From positions 186,001-250,000 of the forward strand of contig JAYKXP010000079.1 in NCBI GenBank assembly GCA_037176845.1: a DNA stretch of 64,000 nucleotides, read 5' to 3'. The DNA is from Paramarasmius palmivorus (Eukaryota; Basidiomycota; Agaricomycetes; Agaricales; Marasmiaceae). The notes beneath the pieces are model-generated. The model made no database searches. It saw only the letters and a list, made by a program, of their open reading frames with translations, and was not told where the DNA came from. The position numbers and the translations under genes are program-made. Positions 10,217 through 21,835 of the stretch are shown here, in pieces (within the stretch, counting starts at the first letter, position 1; the number at the start of each line of letters is the position of its first letter).

Positions 10217-11668
10217 TTAGCAGCGGCAGTGGCAACCTGCAGGCCTGGGACTCGTGCGAGGCTGATTATCATCTCGGCCGAAAGCGAGACCCAAACCAAT
10301 GCGGACAATTATGAAGGTTGGTGCCATACCCTAAAGGTTAGATCAACCAAAGAACAAGCAAGATCTGAAAATTCTACAAACGAGAATTTGAGCCAGCGAG
10401 TCAAACACCAAGTGCTACACGCATATCAGCGTAGTTCAATGAAAGGGATAGAAGAACCGCACCACAGCATAAGATTTTACGGCGTACAGAACAACGTAGA
10501 TGAGGGTAGCAATCGCGGTGATAGCGCCAGATTCTATCCTGAACAGAGCATGATATCCTCAGTAGCAGAATGGGTATTATGATGAGAATACCGACACGAT
10601 TACCATAATCTTGTTGTATTTCACCGACGGACCAATATCGACTTGGGTCGATTGACGGCCAACCCACCAGATACGACCGGCTGTATAGAATGATCAAGGT
10701 AATTGGTGGAACGGTACGCGGACACCACAAACTCAAAGTACGTACCAATCGAAGTTGTAACAATAATATTCGTCGTCCAACTGAACGCGACAGCGATCAT
10801 GGCCTGGTGGTAAATCTGGGTAGTGCGATCGCTCTCGCCTGGTTTGAGTTTTGTAAAGCCCCAGACGGCGATGTAACCGAAGACTAGTTCAGCGAAGTAA
10901 ACGACGGTTGCCAATCTCGCTGAGTCGAGAGGTCACTAACCAGCGGAGACAAGTAAAAGCAGAGTAGGCAAAGCGATCATATGAATTTTCCTCTTTGTAT
11001 TCCCGGGCCATACTGCCCAGAGACGATAGATCTGACAAGAGTGGAATTCAAATCGTGAAGCCAGAGAAACGATAAACAATGGCGGGCCGGTACTTGCCAG
11101 TAACAAATTGACCACGATACTGCAAAAAGGAATGTATCAAGCCAGTGTGTAGTGGCAAGATCACTCAGAGCTCACCTGAGAGTTGTGATAACGCCCTCTC
11201 TAAGTACCACACTCGGATACCACATACGACGATAATACACAGCCGCACCGCCCTCTTCTGGTCCAAAATCCACGAATGCAATAATGGCCCTCGCGAAGTC
11301 GATTGCCAAATGTGCAGTTGCGAGACCATACATCACTGAAGCTATTAGAAGCAGCGTTTTGTTGGCTTTCCCGTTCGTCTTCTTGCTAGAGAGGATAGAG
11401 ATGGATATGATAAAGAGGATGGTGTACATGCCTGAATTATGGTAAAAGGTCGCGTGAGCAAGGGAAGATTCATGAAATGATGTAGACGGCGTACCCCAAA
11501 ACGCGGTCTCCATCTGCAAGAATATGCGATCTCAATCAGCTTTTGGGCAATTGGTAAAGGAGTAGCGCTGACCCATAGTGCAGCTAGCTTTGCCTGTAAG
11601 GTTGACGCTTGAGAACGGGTAGGAAAATCGTTTCGAATCCATACCTTTGCGAGGGATAAGGCCGGCAT
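10217..11668 (-). CDS. seven-transmembrane protein, fungal GPCR-like family
   Basis: Multi-exon minus-strand gene converging on the Crinkler-like gene. Exon 1 could be MPALSLAK at 11668, spliced to METAFWG (11513). A 63-bp intron then joins MYTILFIISISIL and the second helix (SVMYGLATAHLAIDF). Further exons give IYRLWAVWPGN, VFGYIAVWGF, AVAFSWTTNIIVTTSI and IESGAITAIATLIYVVLYAV. The gene ends with GMAPTFIIVRIGLG and a stop at 10217. This is the layout of a large uncharacterised agaricomycete 7TM family. At least one junction appears to use a GC donor, and the region around 10560-10620 is not fully resolved, so exon limits are approximate. Membrane location is inferred from the hydrophobic segments. 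Ligand unknown. Confidence 0.65.
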
Positions 11669-12422
11669 GCTCCAGGTGCAAAGTAAGTATCAGTGGTGTT
11701 GGTGTCGCTCTATGTATTCGTCCGCTATCGAGGCAGTGTATCATCACAAAATCGCGGGGAGAAGATGATTCCTACCGTGATGATCAAGAGTGATATAGTG
11801 GGTTACCCATGATTGGCGCTGTTCTATTATTCAATTGGCCTGTCATTGATGTATTCCATGATTCACAAGGTGACCCAGAAGATTCCAGGAAAGACCCAGG
11901 GAAGTTTCATGGCGTTTCCCCTTAATGAGTTCATTTTACAATGTTGTTCGGGTCGCGGGTCGGGGACAACCATTGACCAACGGAGGCGCCTATTGAACAT
12001 CAACCTCAAGATCAACAGTCATAGGTTTGACATGGTGATTAGGTGGGCGCACCATTGTGAATTGCTGAGGAGCTTCTGTCAAGGTCGTTGCGATGTTAAG
12101 CACCGGAATATGACCTTAAGTAGTTAGAAGAATGAACACGCACCTGGATCATCTACCGCAGTATTTGAAATTATCAGAATAAACACGATTGGGACTCTAC
12201 TGACGAACACTCGCAGTTGCGATTTAAGTTCCCTCTAATTTGATGTAGCCACTATGTTAGCCTGTACAAAACGACACGAGATCCGACCACGAGGTGAATG
12301 AAAGGAAAACTGCTATTCTTCCATGATGATTATGCACATTCAAGTATGGCCGTGAACGGGCTTAGGTACATACCTAGTTCAAGGTAAGCGCCACGACTAG
12401 GCAATGTCGTAAGAAAAGGTAC
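11669..12422. other. intergenic, nothing recognised
   Basis: No supported gene between the 7TM start and the aldo/keto reductase stop. The short frames lack family resemblance. Confidence 0.45.
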
Positions 12423-13650
12423 TCACGGCTCCTCGAGGTACTCCACTTCCTCGCTACTTAACTTGAGATCAGGGCTTGGTATGTTATCGTCGAGCCTCTT
12501 GACCGATGATGTGCCTACGACTGGACTAGAGACTTTGGATGCAACCCAAGCCAATGCGACCGTCGCCATTGAAACGCCGTGCTTCTTGGAAAGCTCCTCG
12601 ACACGAGACACGATTTCGCGGTCAGCGTCAGTAGGATTGAACGCGTAAGGAGAGTTATTGGTTGCCTCCATACGAGTAGACGAGTTGCCGATGGGACGAG
12701 CGAGGTTACCGCCGAAAAGCGGGCTCCAAACGAGAATGCCAATCCCATTGAACCTGCAGTAGGGATGCATCTCGCGTTCCTAGACATCCTTGAGCGTGAG
12801 ATTCCCCAATGATAGCTCGCGAAGCGATGCACGCACCTCCTCTCGATACAACAATGAATACTCATCTTCCATACTAACAAACTTGGTCCATCCATTTCTC
12901 GCGGCCGTTTCGTTCAAATGCGCGAACTGCCAGGTTCTCATAGAGGATCCTCCAATATACCTCACTTTCCCGCTCTGCACAAGATCATGGAGAGTCTTCA
13001 TGATCTCCTCTGCGGGTGTCGAGGGGTCGTACCGAGCTATCTGTAGGAGATCAATGTAGGACGTTTGAAGACGTTCGAGACAACCGTCGACTTGGTTGAA
13101 AAGGGCTGCGCGAGAAAGACCGCCTTGGTTGACGTATCGACGTTGATGTTCTACTTCATGCGGATACCAAGCGACCGTACTCGGCTCATCCGCGACGATG
13201 GAGAAGCATTTCGTGAGAATGACGATTTGACTACGAGGGATGCTATACTATAGGGAAAAGAATGAGTCCGAGTTCGTGATACGGGTAAAAGGTTAGCATA
13301 CCTTCTTGATGAACCTTCCAATGATTCGCTCGCACTCCCCGTTGGAATAGGTGTTGGCAGTGTCAAAAGTGTTGATACCACGATCCCAAGCGGCCTTGAG
13401 AATCTCCATGGATTTTTCCTCGTTCAAAGCCCATGGCTAAGCGTACTTTTGGTTAGAAATCCTTGACAGGCCCCTCGCAGGTTGAGTATCTACTGACCAT
13501 CCATTCTGGTGTTCCAAACCCCATCGTACCCAGCTAGAATAGGCGGTCAATGAAAATAAGAGACAGCGGCGATTAAGGTCAACATACGATGGGCACAGAT
13601 ACCCTCAACCCGGACTTTCCGAGTTGAGTGTACTGAACTTGCTGCGGCAT
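12423..13650 (-). CDS. aldo/keto reductase lacking the usual active-site histidine
   Basis: Start ATG 13650 (MPQQVQYTQLGKSGLRV); five exons joined by four short introns. An AKR barrel reading LGKSGLRV, NTFDTANTYSNGE (Asp, Tyr), QIVILTK (Lys), VRYIGGSSMRTWQF, YREE/EREMHPYC and GILVWSPLFGG. In this subfamily the histidine sits in QCHR; here the frame reads LLQIARYD, so Cys-His is replaced by Ile-Ala. Asp, Tyr and Lys are kept. The enzyme would be an NAD(P)H-dependent oxidoreductase of the cytosol, but loss of His may impair ketone or aldehyde reduction. A TATA-like box lies 82-89 bp upstream. Neighbouring relatives are the relic at 14265-14595 and the intact gene at 19508. Confidence 0.8.
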
Positions 13651-13731
13651 CGTGTTTCTTGATTGTTTAGAAAGCGGTTCGAAGAGACGAGAGAGAGCTA
13701 TCTGTTGGATGAACTCGCAGTTTCGATACCC

Positions 13732-13739
13732 CTTTTATA
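13732..13739 (-). promoter_or_regulatory. TATA-like box of the 12.4-kb aldo/keto reductase
   Basis: Minus-strand TATAAAAG 82 bp upstream of the start codon at 13650. Confidence 0.5.
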
Positions 13740-14264
13740 CTACATGTTTATGAAGAGCATATTCTGAAACACGCTCTGGAGGCTTCCGAGCGCCCAACTC
13801 GATTTCATTTCCTTTGAGAGACGAGAAGTTAATTAACTTTCTCCCGCTTTTCAATGGATCCTGAAAGCATTTAAATTTGAATGTGTATGATAAGACATGG
13901 CCTTCACTCACCCTCCGTCAAACCCCGCATCCTTCTCTGCAATTATCGAGTGGTGCCTGGTGCTCGCATCGAGACTCCTTCGACGTAGGTGTATCTCGAC
14001 GATAGCTCGACAGCGCTAAGGAAAGAGCCAGCAAATTGAACAAGAATTCTGGGTCGCTGGTTGAAATCGCAGTCATGTGGTAGACAGCGGAACATGTGTC
14101 AGTTTAAACTTTGCCTGCTCTATGACTTGATCATGCGCAGATGTGAACGGAAAAATTCGCTTTGATCTCATCCTGATTATGATAGTACACATTCATTAAG
14201 CATGAATACGGACTGCGTTCTGGACACATCTGTTAGCATCACGATGCGTCAGGGACACGGCAAC
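13740..14264. other. intergenic between aldo/keto reductase and its relic
   Basis: No gene seen. The composition resembles old flanking sequence of the duplicated reductase. Confidence 0.4.
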
Positions 14265-14595
14265 TCACAGTTCCTCCAGGTACAATTCCTGTTCGCCCGA
14301 CACAAGATCTGGGTCAAATATGTGAGTCTGCTCTAGATGACGTCCCCACAATTGGACTAGACACCTTCAAGCGACACCAAGCTAAGGTAATTGCCGACGT
14401 GAGTACATTGTTTTGAATCCGATAGGCGTGTTCTAGCACGCCACCACTGCCATTCTGGGTTCAGAGAGTCTTTGCATCCAGCTAAAATTTATCGTCAGCA
14501 AGATTGAAGAGCACCACAGCCGGGAAAGCACGGTTGGCATAAAAACCCGCTGCCCGGAGAGTCGAGCTGAGTATACTGAACTTCGTAGTTGATGT
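14265..14595 (-). pseudogene. gutted aldo/keto reductase relic
   Basis: On the minus strand, GTTCAGTATACTCAGCTCG near 14570 matches the first exon of the 12.4-kb reductase. The stretch near 14460 with CCAGAATGG matches its second exon. The stretch from about 14400 down to 14270 (AGTCCAATTGTGGGGAC, then TGGAGGAACTGTGAGTT) matches its last exon. Everything between, including the catalytic core, is missing. It is a duplicate that lost its middle by deletion. Confidence 0.7.
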
Positions 14596-15706
14596 TGCTA
14601 TAATAAGGGCATCCTTCGGCTGAATACAGGAGCTGCTATTGGGTACTATATACTTGTAGCGTCTGATTTACGGTCTTTCTCAGTCAAGTCCCATGAATTG
14701 GACAGAGAAAAAGGTAACGCACATATAAGCCTTCCGAGATCACAAACGTTCTTGAGTAAAGATACCATCTTGGGTCTACATGCTGGCCGTTTACGCCTGG
14801 CATACGCGTGTCGGACTGGTAATAGGATCCGGGCCTATGGCCTTGTCATTTTTCGAATGTCGAATTTATTGTGTCGCCGATTTTGTCGTTTTGGGAGTAT
14901 GAATAATGTCGATGAGGGTTATAAATGATATGACATCTATATGCTGAAGCGCTGAAGTTTGGAGGCTTTCGATGCAGAAGCAAAGGGTGCTGATTTGGTG
15001 CTGGTCGTTGCAGGAAACGAGCAAGCCGTGGGAACAGAGACGGCGACGTCAAGCGCTTAGCCCGCTTATCCTCAACGTCTTCAACCAGTTTTATACACCT
15101 TTTACAGCCTTCATATCCTCGTCCTTGCCATGCAAACCCGGAAATTCACCTATTCTTCTTCGAATCTTTTTGTCCTCCGGCCGGGACATATAAGACGGAA
15201 TCCGGGAAAGATGTGATAATCTACGCTTTGGAAAGGCATGTTCATGCTTCTTCCCAATAGCGTCTTAGGCTAATGTGACAGTGAATTACCAGTGACCTCA
15301 TCTCTTGCACACGGAAAAGAAACAAAGAAGTATGGACACGACTTCGCGTAGGGTGCCGATAAACTTCTGAGGTAAGGGAGACATTACGGAACCCTTTCTC
15401 TCCACCACCGTTCACTCGAAAAACCACAAGGCGATAACAACCTCGACAGACAACGTTGCGGAGATCTTGACGTCTCGTTCACCCTCTTGTATCGAATTTG
15501 GGTTCATGTACATCGAGACGCATTGCGGGCTTCATTTCCTAGCCAAGATTCTCCACGTAAGTGACATTGTACCCACCCGAGTCATATACGTTCATCTTAT
15601 ATCGGATACTCAAGAACATGCAGAACCAATGTGGAATGATGAATCTTGACGATAACAAAAACCGAGGTCACGAGTCCTCCTATTGGCAATACGCGATACG
15701 GAGGCC
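14596..15706. other. intergenic, nothing recognised
   Basis: About 1.1 kb without supported coding or RNA features. Near its right end an inverted CCAAT motif (TATTGGC, about 15681) precedes the TATA box of the next gene. Confidence 0.4.
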
Positions 15707-15713
15707 TATAAAG
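15707..15713 (+). promoter_or_regulatory. TATA box of the Tyr-rich gene at 15787
   Basis: TATAAAG 80 bp upstream of the start codon, with an inverted CCAAT motif about 20 bp further upstream. Spacing suits a strongly transcribed fungal gene. Confidence 0.5.
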
Positions 15714-15786
15714 CCTAGACAAAGTTCAGCTTCTTTGTCTCAGACTATCACCACAACCACTATCATCGATAACCCTCATCTCCGTC

Positions 15787-16126
15787 ATGTCTGGCAAAGG
15801 ATACTCCTACAATTCCTCTGGAACCAATGACCAGGTATGCCACGTCTCTTCGCTCCACTACCATCGTGCTGATAGTGTCGACCTCCTGATAGGGCAACCA
15901 CTACTGCTCTAGGGATTACGGAAATGGTTCCAACTCGTACCATTACTCCAACACGTTCGTCCTCCTCTTCTTTTCCTTGATCTTTTGTTGACAACTCCGC
16001 AGTGACGGCTCGTACTACTACGCCAACCCCAACGGGTCGACCTACTACAGCGACGGCAAGAGCTCATCCACGTACACCTCACCCAGTGGACAGAGCCACT
16101 CCTCCAGCGGAAAGAGCTCCAAGTAA
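15787..16126 (+). CDS. small Tyr/Ser/Gly/Asn-rich protein, intact copy 1
   Basis: Three tiny exons: 15787-15834, 15893-15954 and 16003-16126. Introns run GTATGC...GATAG and GTTCGT...CGCAG. They splice to 77 residues starting MSGKGYSYNSSGTNDQ and containing GNHYCSRDYGNGSNSYHY and GSYYYANPNGSTYY. There is no signal peptide and one cysteine; the composition is low-complexity and prion-like. I know similar short proteins only as conserved hypotheticals of agaricomycetes. Exon lengths 48 and 62 nt are exactly shared with the copy at 30592. Three decayed relatives lie at 5846, 24661 and 25231, all on the plus strand. Function unknown. The gene converges on the first lipase gene. Confidence 0.8.
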
Positions 16127-16453
16127 TTCGGAGTAGGTGTGTACTTGTCTTTGTGCTCACTATTCAGAGATTGAGTTACTGGCTTCTAGATGTTCGCCCC
16201 CTTTTTCTTGATCGCGACGAGACTTGTGTATGTACGATACGATTGAAATGAACTTGAAATGCCCGTTAAGGCGAAGCGAAGCCCCCCAAGACCCCCAACC
16301 CTTACGACTTGGTTCATACCTCAGCCAAATGTCGGTGTCGATACCGCCGTCATTGGAATCAACGCTTGTTTTTTTACATAAGACCAAATTGTAAGTGATA
16401 CAACAACATTGTACAGTGGAGAACACATGTATGGGCTTCTTCGATGAGACTGG

Positions 16454-18050
16454 CTAAGCGTGGGACGTGTTCTGCCAGTTGGCGTAGTAGTCCTTGATTT
16501 CTGAAGGGTATCCCATCGCAATTAGCCTCGGAAAAGTGTACTGCAGGAGGAAAACATACTGTGATACGGGGCGTTCCAAATGAGTTTTGGAATGGGCTGG
16601 GGATCAACTGGGGGTGGTTCATCTTGCATCTTCTGAGGCCCTTCCTCCAACAGCTTCCAAGCGCCGCCAACGTGCACGAATGGGTATTCCGGTATCTGGC
16701 TAGATGTACGCGGCGGGACGGTGGGCACTGGATCCTCGCTGTTGACAATACGGAACAGGTACTTTCCTCCACCAGCTTGGGTCAGGAAGTTGACTTCCTG
16801 GAAGAATGGCGGGGTAGAGACACGTGGGGCGGCGAGACTGTACATATCACCAAAGCGATACTTGGAGAACTCGGATTCAGCTTGACGACGCAAGAATTCG
16901 CCATAGGTCAGTGTACAATAGGCGCCGCCGAGGGAATGACCCTTGAATAGCAAGCTGTCAGCCTCGAATGCATGAGAAAGTTGGGAATGGGTCTCACTGT
17001 GAAGTGCAGCATAGGGTTGCCGCCATGGTCGTCGTAAGCCCTGCTCAATTGACCGAGCATGACGTCTGGCAAGAGAATAAGACTCGATAAAAAGGTGCCA
17101 TGGTTCAGTGCACGTACCAAATGCAACCTTGTAACCTTCGGACGCGAAACAGCCAAAGAGACCATTGAGGAAGCCGCGGTGCACAAGAGAACCCCATGCA
17201 ATTGCTGGAGGATCTGGGACAACGGGTGTCCAATCCAGATCAGTGTTAATCTCTCTGAGGTTGGAAGTACCCTATTGTTGCAAACATGAGCTAACGGAAG
17301 TTCAAGATACCATCGAAAACAAGTACCTTATATGCTACTCCCATGAATGGTTTCTGGGTTTCATTGCTGACAAAAAGACCGCAGAATGCACCACTTTGGT
17401 ACCAGGTGCCGTCTGGACTCTCCGATTGAAAGTCTTAAGCAATCAAAGTGAGAAAAGGTGGTGCGAACGCGCATGGAAGGCCTACCGCAGAGTTGGATAA
17501 ATGTACAGTCCAAAGCCCTGGCCTAAGCAAAAGAATGTTAAATCGTGAAGATAGCCCTGATTACGATACACTCACCACTTCGTCGATACTCTCTTGAGCT
17601 TTCTTGATATGATTTACTGCAGAGGCGAAGTCACCATCACGAGCTGCTTCAACAGCCTTGGTGATCTCGGACTCTTTTCTGTTGTATTCGTTCAAGACTA
17701 TGTGCTAGATATTTTGAGTGTTGAGGACCCACCGGAGGTAGACGGCAGCACTTTCAACAAGAGTGAAAAAGATTGAGTTCCAGTTGGGTGAATCGGGTGA
17801 CTGGCTCGTGCATTCTACGAACCCAAGTCACTTTCATCGAGAGGGATCGAAGAGAAAAGAACATACGAGCATCCTTCGCAGCCTGGACGGCCTCGGGGTG
17901 GGCATGGATCCAATCGATAGTATCGTCCAAGGTTACAAAGTCCAGCGGTGTTTCAAGCGGCATTTTATCACCAGTCGGAGGTGTAAAGTGCGCAAGTTGA
18001 TGAGCATGAGCGTCGTGGATGTCCTGAATGATAGGTAGAGATAACAACAT
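16454..18050 (-). CDS. class 3 lipase-like alpha/beta hydrolase, copy 1
   Basis: Start ATG 18050 (MLLSLPIIQDIHDAHAHQLA), stop at 16454; about eight exons and roughly 430 residues. The N-terminal 60 residues are helical and charged without a clear signal peptide. A middle part carries NEYNRKESEITKAVEAARDG. The hydrolase domain has the nucleophile elbow GHSLGGAYCTLTYGEF, the acid in NSEDPVPTVPP and the histidine in FVHVGGAW, a complete Ser-Asp-His triad. Short introns interrupt the region before GHSLG; the correct exon reads DVMLGQLSRAYDDHGGNPML. The C-terminus is DYYANWQNTSHA. It would hydrolyse lipid esters; substrate and location are unknown. It is closely paralogous to the gene at 21836-23448 in exon order, promoter and tail. 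Confidence 0.85.
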
Positions 18051-19507
18051 GATGAAGATGGTGTGAGAAGGTTTGCTTGAGAGCTGGTTTCGACAGCCTC
18101 CTTTCGCCTGCTTTTATCCTCTAGCAGAGTCTCTCGTAAGGAATACCAGAGTATCCGGTGAGTTCGTTCTCCGTCTGCAGGTAATAATAAAAGGGGGGTT
18201 CTAGTTGCCGAAGAGTAAGGTTGAACAGGATGAATGTAGTCATTATCTCGAGTCCGCCGATATTCTTCGTAGAACATGAGACGACCTTAAATTATGATCG
18301 AAAGCCAAAAAGAGCGCACCCCAATGTTATTCTAAGGTGCGCGAGGCTTATAGGCGAACCGAACGAGGTGGCACATCCTTCAATTGTGACAGGCAGATTT
18401 GGGCATAGCTACCTCGAAATCCTGACACTTCATGAGATCGATTAAATTCAAGATAAGCAATCGAGACCATACCTAACCATACCCTTGCCATGCTCCCGCC
18501 AATGGCAGAATATCGTGGATCTCGGTACTGAGAATACGGGTCGAATGCATCTTGTGTCGGTTGCTCAGGAGGAGACGGGGGATGTTTACGCAAATGTTCG
18601 AGACCACACTAAGCACGTAAACACGAAACAGGTGTCTCAGCAGGTGTTCACCGGTACTACGATCCTATGATCCTTTTGCTAATTGATAGCACCGATGCGA
18701 GTTATCATGACTTTGCATGCATGCTTAGCTCCGCACATTCTTCGACGTTCTCGGTCGCTTTTTCGGTTCGCATTCAGAAGCACCATGATGGATTGGGTCA
18801 AAGTTATCGATACCTGTTGATACGAATTATGTACTGCGCGACCACGTTCTGAGACAGGAATGCCACATACAAATCTGTGTTCGTGAACCCGAAGTACGAT
18901 ACCATTCGGGTGGGGAAGGGAAGGTGGTGGATGTGGGAAAAGGTTGTGATCGTGGGAAGTCGCAAGAGTGGAACCAAGTTTTGCTCATGCTCACGTCTAA
19001 AACGACAGTCCCTGGTTCCAAGACCAACCCAAAGACAGCTGTACACTGCCATACAGACAGTTTGCAGACAGTACACGCAAAACTCTATAGACTACACGGA
19101 AGAGTGTACGCGCAACCGAGGGAATGGGGTAGATGACGTGTGCCTTCGGCTTGCAAGGTGGGGAAGGTGAGCGCTCCAGGGTTCAAACCAATTCAATTGT
19201 CTCCGTTTCATATTGATTTTGCTGCCAGATTTATACCATTTAGTCGACAACCTTTCCACTGCAAGCCAGTTCCTCGGCCCGTTCTAGTCAGAAACATTTC
19301 GTCCAACAAAATCTCACTGTGTCGGTAGTCCTCCGAAGGCTCACTTGGTCCTGTCGACGCGCGTCGTTTTGTGCTGGCAAGATGCTAATGGTACGGGTAC
19401 CTAAATTATATATAGGAAGCTGTATTTTGAGCCTTTCATCTTCAGAATCCAAACCTCAATCATCTACCTTCGATCACCTACATTGGACGTCTAACGCAGC
19501 CCAAACA
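18051..19507. other. lipase promoter and intergenic region
   Basis: 18051-18850 is the promoter side of the duplicated block. 18850-19507 shows no supported gene; a TATATATA-like run near 19403 may serve the reductase at 19508. Confidence 0.4.
18111..18117 (-). promoter_or_regulatory. TATA-like box of lipase copy 1
   Basis: Minus-strand ATAAAAG about 61 bp upstream of the start. The second lipase has the same motif at the same distance. Confidence 0.5.
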
Positions 19508-21217
19508 ATGTCGCAAGTCACCAGTCCAAGGTCCACCAAGATGCAGTATGGTACGGACTCCCACCACGTCAACTCCCGTATTCTTCACTGAATTCTCCCC
19601 AAAGTGCGCCTAGGCAAGTCCGGCCTGAAAGTTTCTAGGATTATTTTGGGATGTATGTCCTACGGCGATAACACGAACTGGGAGTCATGGGTCCTTCCTG
19701 AAGAGGAAGCTATTCAACATATCAAGGCTGCATACGACGCTGGCATTAACACCTTCGACACTGCAAATGTGAGCACGAAGAACCATTCCGTCTAAATGTG
19801 TATCTCACCAGCGTTCCCACAGATCTATTCCAATGGCCAATCCGAGGTTATTCTAGGCAAAGCCATCAAACAGCTTGGACTTCCCCGTGAAGAAATCGTC
19901 GTGATGACCAAGGTAAGCCGACGCCTGGTGGTCTTGATGGATATGATCCTGACCCGTACATAGTTCACAGGTGTCGTAGTTCGGGGTTCCAACCCGAAGC
20001 AGGCGGTATATCACAATCTCAAGGACGCGGAGAAAGATGGGTATGTGAATCAAGGTGGAAACAGTCGCAAGGTCGGTCACCTTTTGATGTTCTCGCCAGA
20101 TGAAACTCAGCTTTGAATGTAGCATATCTTCGATGCAGTTCGCAAGAGCTTGGATCGTCTCCAGCTCGACTATATCGATGTACTTCAGTGTAAGTCTCCT
20201 CTGTATCACTTGTTGGACGGGAACCCTGATAGATAGCTCGTAGGTCATCGCTTGGATCAGGACACCCCTTTCGAGGAGATGGTCAGTGCCCACCTTTTGA
20301 GAAGAACTATATCCGACCTTTATATCAACAGATGGAGGCTCTCCATGACATAGTCAAGATGGGCTGGGTCCGGTACATTGGGATGTCCTCTTGCTACGCC
20401 TGGCAATGTATGTCTCCTTACTCTCTTATTGAAACATGAACTCACTCGCGGGCCTACCAGTCCACGCTATGCAGAGTAAGACCCCGTTCAAACGCCAGCG
20501 CCCCAATGCTCATCGTCCTGTTTGATAGACTACGCCATCACTCACAACTTGACTCCTTTCATCTCGATGCAGAACTCCCATAGCTTGCTCTATCGCGAAG
20601 AAGAGAGGGAAATGTTCCCAACTCTGAAGGTTAGCACGCTTTAGCTCCAAGCAACAGCTTACACTAACTCGCGTTCCTTGCAAAGTATTTCGGCGTGGGT
20701 GCTATCCCCTGGTCTCCGCTAGCCAGAGGGATCCTTTGCCGCCCTTGGTCTGAGCAGACTGCTCGTAGCCAGTCAGACGCTTGGCTCCAGATGTGGCGTG
20801 GCAGTGCCCCAGAGGCTAGCCAAAACATTGTAGCTCGGTACGGGACAACATTTCCATTATCGGCTTGAACTTAACTCGACTTTTGGGACTAGTGTCGAGG
20901 AACTTTCGAAGAAGAAAGGAGCATCTATGGCTCAGATCGCGCTCGCCTGGTCTATGGCCAAGGATGGTAAGTTGTTGATTCTACATGTGTCCAGAATTAT
21001 CGCGTAGTGACTGATGGTGAACTTTCAGGTGTTTCTGCCCCCATCGTCGGAACGACCTCCATTAAAAATCTCATGGATTTGATTGGTTCGTCTGCCGTTC
21101 TTAATTTTCTCTTGCGACACTCAATTTGTTTTAGGTGCGCTGGACGTCAAGCTCACCGAGGAAGAAATCAAGTATCTTGAAGAACCTTATGTACCTCAAC
21201 CAGTCTTTGGACACTGA
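19508..21217 (+). CDS. aldo/keto reductase, intact, many introns
   Basis: Start ATG 19508 (MSQVTSPRSTKMQY, then VRLGKSGLKVSRIILGCMSYG); about a dozen small exons, stop at 21217. Kept AKR residues are Asp in NTFDTAN, Tyr in IYSNGQSE, Lys in EIVVMTK and His in LQCHRLDQDTPFEEM, the last codon group spliced across an intron. Later motifs are VRYIGMSSCYAWQ, HSLLYREEEREMFPTLK, YFGVGAIPWSPLARG and APIVGTTSIKNL. The C-terminus is YVPQPVFGH. It is an NAD(P)H-dependent oxidoreductase, probably cytosolic; substrate not predictable. It lies between the two halves of the lipase duplication. Confidence 0.9.
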
Positions 21218-21835
21218 TTATTGTCGTTGCTGGAATCCGATGGCTTGATAACATAGTTTTTATCAGTATCATGCCTTACATCGCCGTCTACGACAGTACT
21301 GAATGGCAGAATAATTCAATTTTCCCTGAATCTCTTGTTGTCCGGACGCGATATCGGCTTGCAACCTCTGAACGTTCCCCGAGATCCAGATATGTGCAGT
21401 TAGCGAACCGCAGCGTTTTTGATTAAAAGGCAAGGGTGATCGAACAGTATAAGGCAATCATTGTTAGTATTTCTCCGCCTTCTACTTCCCGAGCTTACAA
21501 GGCCACTACCAACAAATTCAGGTATGGAACGTAACGGGGATTGTGATGCCTCAGTTTCTCTCGCATTTTAGACGCTTGGCGCTTTATCACCGGGAGGATG
21601 TGTTGTCGGAGTCATTCTCTGCTGGCATCTACAGTGTCGACCAGATGCAATAAGCTTTTCTCGATCACGATGAGGCTTGCCCCTATTCAATACTATGAAA
21701 CTTGAGGAACACGTGAATTCGCAATAATACATATACACTTAGCTCATTTCTCGGTACAAAAGATATAAAGAAACTCAAAGTAGTACATTCGCATCCCTGA
21801 TAGTGTCTGTGGTCCCTCCATAGGACCACTTATAA
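21218..21835. other. intergenic between convergent reductase and lipase
   Basis: No supported gene. It holds the 3' flanks of two convergent genes. Confidence 0.4.

Larger units (their letters stand above)
16454..18850 (-). repeat. duplicated lipase block, copy A
   Basis: Similarity to 21836-24170 covers the whole lipase gene and continues upstream: GCTTGAGAGCTGGTTT, the TATA region, the AATGTAGTCATTATC stretch, and ACCGATGCGA with TTTTTCGGTTCGCA. Same orientation, so a direct duplication now separated by an aldo/keto reductase gene. Confidence 0.75.

Noticed and set aside
18877..19170. 97-codon frame upstream of the second reductase
   Set aside because: Arg/Cys/Trp-rich shadow-like composition, overlapping frames on both strands, no homologous look.
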